The notes under the pieces were generated by a model. That model searched no databases. It was not told the origin of the DNA and saw only the letters and a list, made by a program, of their open reading frames with translations. 6,826 bases of DNA from Acidobacteriota bacterium (GTDB lineage: Bacteria; Acidobacteriota; HRBIN11): positions 1-6,826 of the forward strand of contig JAUQPV010000136.1 in assembly GCA_030550225.1 (NCBI GenBank), given 5' to 3'. Numbering within the stretch: the stretch's first letter is position 1; the number at the start of each line of letters is the position of its first letter. This document shows, piece by piece, positions 1 through 5,964 of this stretch. The position numbers were made by a program, and so were the translations under genes.

Positions 1-110
1 ACTTTCTGGTCCAGGTGGGCGACCATCTCCCGGAGTTCGGCGCCCAGGCGGGACTGTTCCTCGACCCGGCCCTCCAGGTAAGCGACCCGTTCCTCCAGCG
101 TCGTGGCCAT
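1..110 (-). CDS. Start of an unidentified coiled-coil-like protein (3' part outside window)
   Basis: The reading frame begins at the ATG whose first base is 110 and runs leftward out of the window, giving 36 complete residues. It is too short for the usual ORF cut-offs. The start is supported by a strong SD, GGAGGTGG on the - strand at 113-120, two bases from the ATG (core GGAGG five or more bases away). The visible protein begins MATTLEERVAYLEGRVEEQ and continues with charged residues and regularly spaced Leu, Val and Met (LEERVAYLEGRVEEQ, then LGAELREMVAHLDQK). This heptad-like pattern suggests an alpha-helical coiled coil. No family can be assigned from so little sequence. It lies downstream of the large membrane-protein gene on the same strand, but a 235-bp repeat-rich gap separates them, so co-transcription is uncertain. 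That the gene is real is fairly sure; its function is unknown. Confidence 0.7.
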   Translation of the reverse strand, partial: MATTLEERVAYLEGRVEEQSRLGAELREMVAHLDQK

Positions 111-120
111 GACCACCTCC

Positions 121-148
121 GTATTAGGTATTAAGTATTTGGTATGCC
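121..148. repeat. Heptamer tandem repeat, consensus GTATTNN, four units
   Basis: Four consecutive 7-bp units start at 121, 128, 135 and 142. The first three read GTATT plus two variable bases; the fourth, GTATGCC, is degenerate. The block is AT-rich in a GC-rich setting and directly abuts the SD of the left-hand - strand gene (113-120), so it would form the end of that gene's leader RNA. The layout resembles the short tandemly repeated heptamers described in cyanobacteria and other genomes. That is a similarity of pattern, not a claim of relatedness. Confidence 0.75.
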
Positions 149-272
149 AGGGATCATAGGCGAAGGGCCCAGGGCCGAATCACCGGGTCCCGGAAAGCCC
201 GGACACCGAATCCCCAGAACCGTGGCCCCCATTCTATTAGGTTGCATACCCGACGTGCGCGTTGGAAGACCC

Positions 273-318
273 GGCAGACGGGACGTCTGCGTTCCGGCAG
301 ACGGGACGTCTGCGCTCC
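273..318. repeat. Tandem pair of 23-bp palindrome-bearing units
   Basis: Units at 273-295 and 296-318 are adjacent and differ at one base (GTTCC versus GCTCC at the end). Each contains the perfect inverted repeat GCAGACG / CGTCTGC around a 3-base centre (274-290 and 297-313), able to form a 7-bp hairpin in RNA or single-stranded DNA. An exact copy of the second unit, inverted, lies at 3609-3631. The pair sits about 30 bp past the stop codon of the - strand membrane-protein gene, where REP-like hairpins often lie and can protect mRNA 3' ends. No T-run follows on the - strand. Confidence 0.85.
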
Positions 319-345
319 GGCCAACGGAGAGGGCATCCACGGTCT

Positions 346-3300
346 CTATCGTCCGGCCTGCCATGCTTCGATCTCCTGGAGGCGCTCCAGGATAGGGTTC
401 GGGCCCCGCCGCAGGGCGATGTCCCGAACCGTCCGGCAGAGGGCGGCTCGGTCGATCTGGCAGGCCCGCAGGACGGCCCACTCGGCGGGGGGCGACGAGG
501 GGCTTTGGAGCCATCCCATAAGCTCTTGGGCGGCCTCTTCCGTCCGCCCTGTAGCCATCAGCCATTCAATATACACCCGCCGAAGCGCCGGATCAGAGCC
601 GGGGTCTGACGCCCAGGCCCGCAGGCGGTCCCCCCAGAATGTGGCCTGCTCGGGAGACAAGATCGAGACGGTCAGGATGACGGGCGTATGCTCCTGGACG
701 AGCCGGACGGCCTGGGGTCGGAGTCCCTGCTGAAGCCAGATGTGGACCTGCTCGGCGAGGGCCTTGCCCGAGAGCGGCGCTTGGAGCCAAAACGTCGGGG
801 GGAACCACCGGGCCGTCTCGGGGAGGCTCCGGAGGCCCAGACCGTGGAGGTAGTAGGCGGCCATCCGGAAGATGCGCAGGAGGTCAGGGTACCCGATGCG
901 GCCGTCGGCCAGGACGGGTAGCGTCGCCAGGGGCCGGACGTCCGCCAGGTGCGTCCGGACGTATTCGTTCCAGAACAGGCTCGGGGCGGCCGTCGGGCGC
1001 TCATCGAAACGTTCCGGTAAGACGACGGTGAGCCGCTGGAAGAGGTCCCGTGGGGCCCGATACTCGAGGAGGTGGTTGTCGTCCGTATTCTCCAGGTCGT
1101 CCAGGGCGGCGATATAGTCGACCGTGGCGGGGGAGAACCGTTGGAAGTACAGCAGGGTCGGGAGGTCTTCGATCTGGAGGGTCTTCAAGTGGTCCCGGAC
1201 CCGTTCAAAACGGGCCTGTAGGGTGTCCCACCGGGGCCGGAGGGACGTCTGCGTCCCGATCAGCAGGACGTCCTTGGAATTCCCCTGGAATCCGTACACC
1301 CACGGGAAGACTTGCCGGAAGCTCCGGACGACGGCGACGAAGGCCGGGTCCCCCATCTCGTAGGCCTGAAGCCACTGCAGATACAGCCCATCGGGCCGCA
1401 GGGCACGGACCGCCCGCCGGTAGAAGTCGACCGAGAACAGGGCGCCCGTCCCGGCCATCCAGGGGTTCGAGGGCTCCGAGATGATGACGTCGTAAGTGTG
1501 ACGGGTATACGACAGGTAGCTCCGGGCGTCGTCGATAATCAGACGGAACCGGGGGTCGGCGAAGGGGTTCCCGTTCCAGGGCAGGAAGAATCGGGTCGCC
1601 TGGGGCATCGCCCCGACGATGTCGACGACGTCGACCCGTCGGACGCCGGGGTGCTTCAAGGCTGAGCCGGCCGTCGTACCGCTGGCGAGGCCGATGATCA
1701 GGACGTCCCGGGGGTCCGGATGGAGGAGCAGGGGGATGTGGGCTGACAGGATCTGCGTCGGCATGTCACCGGTCGAGGAGGCGTCCGGCTTGCCGTTTAC
1801 AAATAGGGTGTAGCTATCGGATTCGTTCGGGTTCGTATTTTTTACGTCCTTGTCCGATGTCCGCATCGGGGGTCGGAACCGCACGACCATCAGGTGGGCC
1901 GCCGGGTCGTCCCGAAAGAGGACGACCTCCCGGGACTCCAGGCCCCGCCGGGTCTCGGCCAGGGACAAGGTGGCGCCCCGCCGGAACGGCTGAAGGGTAA
2001 ACCATCGGGCGTCCCAGGCTCCCGTCAGAAACGGGTAGGCGACCATGAATGCGACGACCCCGACGGCCGGGACGATCCGCAAGGCCTGGGCCGACCAGGC
2101 CCGCCATCGGCGGTCCGTAAGGCGTGGGTCCGGGCCAGCGCCGGTGGTCCGACCGGAAAAGAGGCCCACAGCCGCCAGGCCCAGGAGGCCGTTCCCGAAG
2201 GCGCTCCACCGAATTAGGCGCTCCATCCCCAGGGCCGGCAGGAGGACCGTCCCGGCGACGAGGGCACCCAGGACGTTGCCCCACGTGTTCCACGCATACA
2301 CGCGGCCCGTGTCCTGACCCAAGGAGGTCAGACTCCGACTGAGGCCCTTCACCAGCAGAGGCAGGGCCATGCCGATGAAGACCGTCGGCGGGAACATGAT
2401 CAGGTAGCAGAGCAGGAGTTTGCCGAATTCGTAGAGGTAGAAGGCCCCGAGCCGGGTCGAGAACAAGCTGGCATACTGCTTGAACAGCCATGGAATGTAC
2501 GGATAGAAGGGCAGGGGGAGCAAGACGAGCAGACCGGCCAGGACCTGGGTCCATCCGAAGAATCGCAGAGGGTTCTCGATAGCCCGCTCGACCCGGGCCA
2601 GGACGGCGGAACCGACGGCGATGCCCGTGATAAAGGCGGCCAGCATGATGGCAAACGAGTACGTACTCGATCCCAGGACGACGCCGAAGAACCGGGTCCA
2701 CGCAATCTCATAGGCGAAGGCGATGAAGCCCTCAAGGAAGATCAAGATGAGACCGGCGCGAATAAACCAGGCCGGGTGTCCGATCCCGGGGGCCGAGTCC
2801 CGGCTATGAGGAGCATCCGGAAGCCCGGGGTCGGGGGCCGAGACCGTCGGTCCCGTTTCGGATAGACCCGCCGTCTCCGTTTCGACCGTCGCCGGGCCCA
2901 CGCGGGTCAGCAGAAGGGCTGTCAGGGCGACGAACCCATTGAGCAAGGCCAGGACCATCAAGCTCGCCCGCATCCCCAGGCCCGGCATCAGCAGGAAGGC
3001 CATCAGAAGGGTCCCGGCGACGGCCCCGAAGGCGTTCACGGCGTAAAGCTGGGACGCCCGTCGGCCGACCCGTCGGAGGCTCTCCGTCGCATGGCGGACC
3101 AGGGCCGGAAAGGTCCCGCCCATCAGGATCGTCGGTGGAAGCAAAAGCAGGCCCGAGGCGATGACCTTCGCCCACAGACCGACGGTCGCGCCGGCCTGCT
3201 CGGGCGTGAACCGCACCCAGTGGGCATACAGGTCGGCGACCCACGCCCGCAGGGGCAGATAAACGATGGCGTACACCCCGACGCCCAACTCCAGGTAGGC

Positions 3301-3513
3301 GTACAGCTTCAGCGGAACGGCCCAACGGTCGGCCCATCGGCCCAACAGCCAGCTTCCCAGGGCGAGGCCGCCCATGAAGGAAGCCAGGACAGTCGCATAG
3401 GAGTATGCGCTGACCCCGATGAAGTCCAGGAGGTACTTACTCCACAGGACCTGATAACCGAGACCCAGGGCCCCAGACAGGAAAAAGATGCTCAGGATGA
3501 TCGCATAGACCAC
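346..3513 (-). CDS. Giant fused membrane (transporter-like) / spermidine-synthase-like protein
   Basis: This 1055-residue protein starts at GTG (3513) behind an SD, GGAGGT at 3520-3525. Residues 1-204 and about 250-455 are two homologous multi-helix membrane halves: SAYSYATVLASFMGGLALGS matches STYSFAIMLAAFITGIAVGS, and PPTILMGGTFPALV matches PPTVFIGMALPLLV. A Pro/Ser/Gly-rich linker (about 205-248) joins them, and one more helix lies near 480-498. Residues about 540-755 are a Rossmann methyltransferase-like domain of the spermidine synthase type, with DVLIIGLASGTTAGSAL (603-619), VDVVDI (627-632), DDARSYL (661-667) and EPSNPW (680-685). The catalytic Asp region of true spermidine synthases reads E-P-S-N here and the glycine motif is altered, so aminopropyl transfer is doubtful. 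Residues about 760-1055 are a soluble, helical tail, perhaps TPR-like near the end. The family is known as fused MFS/spermidine synthase; its substrate is unknown. It is divergent from cheR and no direct link to chemotaxis is visible. Confidence 0.85.
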   Translation of the reverse strand: MVYAIILSIFFLSGALGLGYQVLWSKYLLDFIGVSAYSYATVLASFMGGLALGSWLLGRWADRWAVPLKLYAYLELGVGVYAIVYLPLRAWVADLYAHWVRFTPEQAGATVGLWAKVIASGLLLLPPTILMGGTFPALVRHATESLRRVGRRASQLYAVNAFGAVAGTLLMAFLLMPGLGMRASLMVLALLNGFVALTALLLTRVGPATVETETAGLSETGPTVSAPDPGLPDAPHSRDSAPGIGHPAWFIRAGLILIFLEGFIAFAYEIAWTRFFGVVLGSSTYSFAIMLAAFITGIAVGSAVLARVERAIENPLRFFGWTQVLAGLLVLLPLPFYPYIPWLFKQYASLFSTRLGAFYLYEFGKLLLCYLIMFPPTVFIGMALPLLVKGLSRSLTSLGQDTGRVYAWNTWGNVLGALVAGTVLLPALGMERLIRWSAFGNGLLGLAAVGLFSGRTTGAGPDPRLTDRRWRAWSAQALRIVPAVGVVAFMVAYPFLTGAWDARWFTLQPFRRGATLSLAETRRGLESREVVLFRDDPAAHLMVVRFRPPMRTSDKDVKNTNPNESDSYTLFVNGKPDASSTGDMPTQILSAHIPLLLHPDPRDVLIIGLASGTTAGSALKHPGVRRVDVVDIVGAMPQATRFFLPWNGNPFADPRFRLIIDDARSYLSYTRHTYDVIISEPSNPWMAGTGALFSVDFYRRAVRALRPDGLYLQWLQAYEMGDPAFVAVVRSFRQVFPWVYGFQGNSKDVLLIGTQTSLRPRWDTLQARFERVRDHLKTLQIEDLPTLLYFQRFSPATVDYIAALDDLENTDDNHLLEYRAPRDLFQRLTVVLPERFDERPTAAPSLFWNEYVRTHLADVRPLATLPVLADGRIGYPDLLRIFRMAAYYLHGLGLRSLPETARWFPPTFWLQAPLSGKALAEQVHIWLQQGLRPQAVRLVQEHTPVILTVSILSPEQATFWGDRLRAWASDPGSDPALRRVYIEWLMATGRTEEAAQELMGWLQSPSSPPAEWAVLRACQIDRAALCRTVRDIALRRGPNPILERLQEIEAWQAGR
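1242..1257. repeat. Possible relic of the 23-bp unit inside the membrane-protein gene
   Basis: GGGACGTCTGCGTCCC matches 15 of 16 bases of the unit at 280-295. It encodes residues about 753-758 (GTQTSL) of the - strand protein, just after the spermidine-synthase-like domain. The other half of the unit's palindrome is absent, so this may be chance in GC-rich coding DNA rather than a true insertion. Confidence 0.3.
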
Positions 3514-3519
3514 ACCTTA

Positions 3520-3525
3520 CCTCCA
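3520..3525 (-). promoter_or_regulatory. Ribosome binding site of the membrane-protein gene
   Basis: On the - strand GGAGGT is followed by five bases and then GTG at 3513. This decides the GTG start. There is an ATG overlapping the SD (CCATGG, 3524-3529), but it is in another frame and lacks its own SD. Confidence 0.8.
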
Positions 3526-3526
3526 T

Positions 3527-3568
3527 GGGAAGAGGAGGCAGGATACAGGATGCAGAAGGCGGGAAGCA
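3527..3568. repeat. Heptamer tandem repeat, consensus GGATRCA, about six units (left block)
   Basis: Units start every 7 bp at 3527, 3534, 3541, 3548, 3555 and 3562. The best are GGAGGCA (3534), GGATACA (3541) and GGATGCA (3548); the outer ones are degenerate. The block lies directly upstream of the SD of the - strand membrane-protein gene. The same heptamer phase appears in inverted orientation at 3648-3682, in front of cheR. Confidence 0.75.
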
Positions 3569-3569
3569 A

Positions 3570-3605
3570 GGGAGATGGGCCGATGGGCAGGTGGGGAGGT
3601 AGGGG
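3570..3605 (+). repeat. G-run tract with predicted G-quadruplex potential
   Basis: Five runs of three or four G start at 3570, 3577, 3585, 3593 and 3602, separated by loops of 4, 5, 5 and 5 bases, which satisfies the common G3+N1-7 quadruplex pattern. The last four runs have a period of about 8 bp (GGGCCGAT, GGGCAGGT, GGGGAGGT, then a degenerate unit), so this is also a short tandem repeat. It is on the cheR-sense strand. Formation in vivo is inference. Confidence 0.6.
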
Positions 3606-3608
3606 ATA

Positions 3609-3631
3609 GGAGCGCAGACGTCCCGTCTGCC
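3609..3631. repeat. Third copy of the 23-bp palindromic unit (inverted)
   Basis: It is identical over 23 bp to the reverse complement of 296-318 and carries the GCAGACG / CGTCTGC hairpin at 3614-3630. An exact match 3.3 kb away in a non-coding setting indicates a dispersed repeat family in this genome. Confidence 0.85.
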
Positions 3632-3647
3632 GACCTGCCCATCGGCT

Positions 3648-3682
3648 TGCATCCCACAGCTTGCATCCTGTATCCTGCCTCA
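3648..3682. repeat. Heptamer tandem repeat in front of cheR (right block, inverted relative to left)
   Basis: Five 7-bp units start at 3648, 3655, 3662, 3669 and 3676. TGCATCC occurs at 3648 and 3662, TGTATCC at 3669 and TGCCTCA at 3676; the unit at 3655 (CACAGCT) is degenerate. This is the reverse complement of the heptamer in the left block and runs into the cheR SD. Confidence 0.75.
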
Positions 3683-3687
3683 GGAGG
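3682..3687 (+). promoter_or_regulatory. cheR ribosome binding site, deciding the GTG start
   Basis: AGGAGG is followed by a 7-base spacer and GTG at 3695. The alternative ATG at 3713 would be 25 bases away, and an in-frame ATG at 3575 would translate repeat sequence. Confidence 0.8.
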
Positions 3688-3694
3688 CCAACCC

Positions 3695-4564
3695 GTGGCG
3701 ACCGGCGGTCCCATGCGTTCTCCGGCCGAGGCCGCCTCGGAGGTCTGGTCGGACCTCTGGGCTCGCATCCGGCAGGTCAGCGGCGTCGCCCTCGACTGGT
3801 ACCGACCCAACGTGCTCCGGCGGCGTCTGGAGACCTGGATGGCCCGACAAGGCCTCCGGGAACCGGCCGAGCTCTTGGCGGCCCTCACGGCCCATCCCGA
3901 AAAGGTCCTGGACCTCATCGCCTACCTTACGGTGGACTTCTCGGAGTTTTTCCGCCAGCGGGGCGTGTTCGAGTACCTGCGGGCGCACGTCCTCCAGACG
4001 TGGCCCCTGGGTCGGCCCTTCCGGGCTTTGAGCCTGGGGTGCAGTCGCGGTCAGGAGGCGTACAGCCTGGCCATCACGTGCCACCGGACCTGGCAGTCGG
4101 CCGTCGACTGGTACGTCGTCGGCGTCGACATCGACGGCTTGAACTTGCGGCAGGCCGTGCAGGGCGTCTACGGGGTCCGGGAATTGCGACACGTGACGGA
4201 CGACGAACGGACCGAGTTCTTTGAGCCGATGGCCACGAGGGACAGAGCCAGTGCCCCGTCGATGGGTCCCCCGGTCGAATCCTACCGGGTCCGACCCGTC
4301 CTGACTCGGCGGGTCGGCTTCATCCAGGGGGACGTCTTCCGACTGCCCGTGGCCTCTGAGACCGCTGACTTGGTCTTACTCCGACATCTCCTGATCTTCA
4401 TTCAGTCTCACCACCATGATAAAATCCTGGCCGAGGTTCACCGGGTCTTGCGGCCCGGAGGCCGGCTGGTGCTGGGAAGTGTGGAACGGGTTCCGCCGGC
4501 ATGGGAGGCGGCCTGGGTCCCGGAAGCCCCGACGTGGCATGTCTTTCGGAAAATGACGGAGTGA
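3695..4564 (+). CDS. cheR: CheR-type chemoreceptor glutamate methyltransferase
   Basis: This 289-residue protein, the usual CheR length, would transfer methyl groups from S-adenosylmethionine to receptor glutamates for adaptation. The helical CheR N domain covers residues about 12-100 and includes LTVDFSEFFRQ (78-88), the counterpart of the family's T-x-x-x-T-x-FFR segment. The SAM-binding domain follows: ALSLGCSRGQEAYSLAI (111-127), VVGVDID (141-147), QAVQGVYG (153-160), DLVLLRHLLIF (225-235) and RVLRPGGRLVLGSVE (250-264). The GTG start is chosen from the SD at 3682. Oddities are R-G-Q-E-A-Y where most CheRs have T-G-E-E-P-Y, and RHLLIF where most have an RNxxIY core, so this is a divergent CheR. 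There is no TPR or other added domain. It is first in the cluster, 107 bp before the receptor gene. Confidence 0.88.
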   Translation: MATGGPMRSPAEAASEVWSDLWARIRQVSGVALDWYRPNVLRRRLETWMARQGLREPAELLAALTAHPEKVLDLIAYLTVDFSEFFRQRGVFEYLRAHVLQTWPLGRPFRALSLGCSRGQEAYSLAITCHRTWQSAVDWYVVGVDIDGLNLRQAVQGVYGVRELRHVTDDERTEFFEPMATRDRASAPSMGPPVESYRVRPVLTRRVGFIQGDVFRLPVASETADLVLLRHLLIFIQSHHHDKILAEVHRVLRPGGRLVLGSVERVPPAWEAAWVPEAPTWHVFRKMTE

Positions 4565-4585
4565 CGAAGGGACGGAGCGACGAAG
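4554..4585. repeat. Octamer tandem repeat NGACGRAG, four units, spanning the cheR stop codon
   Basis: Units start at 4554, 4562, 4570 and 4578: TGACGGAG, TGACGAAG, GGACGGAG and CGACGAAG. The first unit codes the last CheR residues (MTE) and the second contains the TGA stop (4562-4564). The repeat therefore defines the protein's C-terminus and may have been added to it. Confidence 0.8.
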
Positions 4586-4652
4586 TCGGTGAAGAATGAC
4601 TCCCGAAGCTGGGCCCGTGAGATCGGCTCCTGCCACTCCGTCCCGCCGTCAC
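4561..4652. repeat. Imperfect inverted repeat between cheR and the receptor gene
   Basis: The 21-bp arm at 4561-4581 matches the reverse complement of 4632-4652 at 17 of 21 positions, with a perfect core GGGACGGAG (4569-4577) / CTCCGTCCC (4636-4644). The right arm is an inverted stretch of the same octamer repeat. The loop is 50 bp. The hairpin would sit between the cheR stop and the receptor SD (GGAGGT, 4661-4666) and could modulate readthrough or translation. It lacks a terminator T-run. Confidence 0.7.
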
Positions 4653-4671
4653 GTCCCGAGGGAGGTCGGGA

Positions 4672-5949
4672 ATGGAAAAGAAGTTTACGTTGGCGTTTCT
4701 CCTGGTCGCCGGTATCAGCTACCTGGTATTCGACCTGTTTGTATCCCGCTTTCTCAGAAATACCCTGCCCCAGGTCGAGGGCGCCGGCCCCCTGTATGTG
4801 ACCCTGGCGTCCCTGTTTCCAGCCTTTGTCATCGTCTTCCTGGCGGCTGGCCTGGGATGGCTATCGGCCCGTTTTTGGCTCCTGCCCCCGATTCAAGACC
4901 TGGCGCGGGCGACCCTGCAGGTCCGGGGCGGCGACCTGCGGGTGCAAATCGACCCCCGGACCCGTGACGAAGTCGGCCAGGTCGTGGATTCTTTTAATCA
5001 GATGGTCGTGGAACTCCGTCGGTTGATTCAGGAGGTCCACCACACCAGCGATCAGCTCCACGGGATGGCCGTCCACCTCCGGGCGGCCTCTCAGGAAGTC
5101 AGCACCAGCGCCCAGGAGATCGCCAACACGATGCAGGACGTCGCCCGGGGTGCAGAGGTCCAGGCCCAGCGGATTCAGCAAGTCCAGGGCCTCCTCCAGC
5201 AGTTGGAACGCCAGACCCGACAGATCGCCGACCTCTCCCAGATGACCTGCGTCACGGCCGAGGCTTCCGTCCAAGCCGCTCAGGACGGGATTGACCTCAT
5301 CGGCCAGCTCCTTCAGCGCATATCGGCTACGCGGGAGAGCATCCACGCGGCGTCCCGCCACGTCCACGGATTCGGTCAACGGGCGCTGTCGATCACGGAC
5401 GCCGTCAAGCGGATTCAGTACATCGCCCAGCAGACAAACCTCCTGGCCCTCAACGCCACCATCGAGGCGGCCCGGGCCGGCGAGCAGGGCCGGGGCTTTG
5501 CCGTCGTCGCCGAAGAAATCCGGAAATTGGCCGACTCGACCCGCCAGTTGGCCGACGAGGTCAGCGTCCTGGCCGATGAGATTCAACATCAGAGCCAATC
5601 GGTGTATCAGGTCATGGAGGAAAGCGTACGGCACTCGGACGAGAGTCAGAGCGGCCTTCAATCCAGCCTGAGCCGTTTCGAACAGATCGTCCAGGCCTCC
5701 CAGCAGACGTACCGCCAGGCGACCCAGGTCGTCGACATGACGAACCAGCAGTTGAAGAGTGTTCAGGATATCCTGCATCATATCACCGAAATCAATCACG
5801 TGGCGGAAAATAACGCGGCGGCCGCGGAGGAAGTGTCGGCGGCGACGGAAGAACAGTCGGCGGCGACCGAAGAGCACCTGCGGTCGGCCGAGGATATGGC
5901 CGCCATCGCCCAACGCCTGAAGGAGGCCATCCAGAAGTTTGCGGTGTGA
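4672..5949 (+). CDS. mcp: Methyl-accepting chemotaxis protein with almost no extracytoplasmic domain
   Basis: This 425-residue chemoreceptor starts at ATG 4672 behind SD GGAGGT (4661-4666, 5-base spacer). Two membrane helices, about residues 6-24 and 43-66, are separated by a loop of under 20 residues, so there is no room for a ligand-binding domain. A HAMP linker follows (about 67-120, with LPPIQDLARAT and DEVGQVVDSFNQM). A long coiled coil then carries the signalling hairpin tip IAQQTNLLALNATIEAARAG (251-270) followed by EQGRGFAVVAEEIRKLA, the near-invariant site for CheA and CheW. Likely methylation stretches are AASQEVSTSAQEI (138-150) and AAAAEEVSAATEEQSAATEE (382-401). No CheR-docking pentapeptide is present at the C-terminus, which ends AIQKFAV. 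The gene lies between cheR and cheW, which fits its being their partner. The input may be membrane state, a partner protein or an intracellular signal. Confidence 0.95.
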   Translation: MEKKFTLAFLLVAGISYLVFDLFVSRFLRNTLPQVEGAGPLYVTLASLFPAFVIVFLAAGLGWLSARFWLLPPIQDLARATLQVRGGDLRVQIDPRTRDEVGQVVDSFNQMVVELRRLIQEVHHTSDQLHGMAVHLRAASQEVSTSAQEIANTMQDVARGAEVQAQRIQQVQGLLQQLERQTRQIADLSQMTCVTAEASVQAAQDGIDLIGQLLQRISATRESIHAASRHVHGFGQRALSITDAVKRIQYIAQQTNLLALNATIEAARAGEQGRGFAVVAEEIRKLADSTRQLADEVSVLADEIQHQSQSVYQVMEESVRHSDESQSGLQSSLSRFEQIVQASQQTYRQATQVVDMTNQQLKSVQDILHHITEINHVAENNAAAAEEVSAATEEQSAATEEHLRSAEDMAAIAQRLKEAIQKFAV

Positions 5950-5964
5950 ACCGGATGGCCCGTC

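Larger units (their letters stand above)
111..345. other. Repeat-rich intergenic gap between two - strand genes
   Basis: I see no credible gene here; open frames across it run through repeats or continue into antisense of the membrane-protein gene. From left to right it holds the SD of the left-hand gene (113-120), a heptamer tandem repeat (121-148), a GC-rich stretch with a small palindrome CCGGGTCCCGG (183-193) and a direct repeat CCGAATC (175-181 and 206-212), a second TATTAGGT (235-242, also at 122-129), a GCATACC (244-250) that is the inverse of GGTATGC (141-147), and a tandem pair of 23-bp palindromic units (273-318). No hairpin is followed by a run of T on the - strand, so I see no classical intrinsic terminator for the membrane-protein gene. 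Confidence 0.7.
3535..3681. repeat. 147-bp nested inverted repeat filling the divergent intergenic region
   Basis: There are two perfect paired arms: an outer 20-bp arm (3535-3554 with 3662-3681) and an inner 14-bp arm (3579-3592 with 3633-3646). The palindromic 23-bp unit (3609-3631) lies inside the loop. The arms are not strictly concentric, because the spacings differ by insertions. The right arm ends exactly where the cheR SD begins; the left arm ends 9 bp from the SD of the divergent gene. As a result both genes have the same 20-bp sequence just 5' of their SD when read in their own sense. I see no clear sigma70-type promoter pair in the region, though promoters for both genes must be here or in the flanking genes. 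Confidence 0.85.

Noticed and set aside
274..313. Intrinsic terminator for the membrane-protein gene
   Set aside because: The hairpins are present but no T-run follows them on the - strand; a different 3'-end role remains possible.
273..318. CRISPR array
   Set aside because: The units are directly adjacent with no spacers, only two are present, and no cas gene is nearby.
144..733. Small + strand frames at the left of the window
   Set aside because: They read through the 23-bp repeats and then antisense to the membrane-protein gene, with no SD or domain.
1814..2701. A 295-codon - strand frame within the membrane-protein gene
   Set aside because: It overlaps the transmembrane coding sequence in another frame, is Pro/Gly/Arg-rich and has no domain signature or SD.
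346..3513. Naming the large gene speE
   Set aside because: Only the middle part resembles spermidine synthase, and key motif residues differ, so the symbol would mislead.
3578..3585. Sigma-28 (flagellar) promoter -10 box, from GCCGATGG
   Set aside because: It matches only GCCGAT of the GCCGATAA consensus, and no TAAA-like -35 lies at the proper distance on either strand.
3575..3694. Upstream ATG start for cheR at 3575, adding 40 residues
   Set aside because: The extra residues translate the G-rich tract, the 23-bp unit and the heptamers, and there is no better SD than the one at 3682 serving the GTG at 3695.
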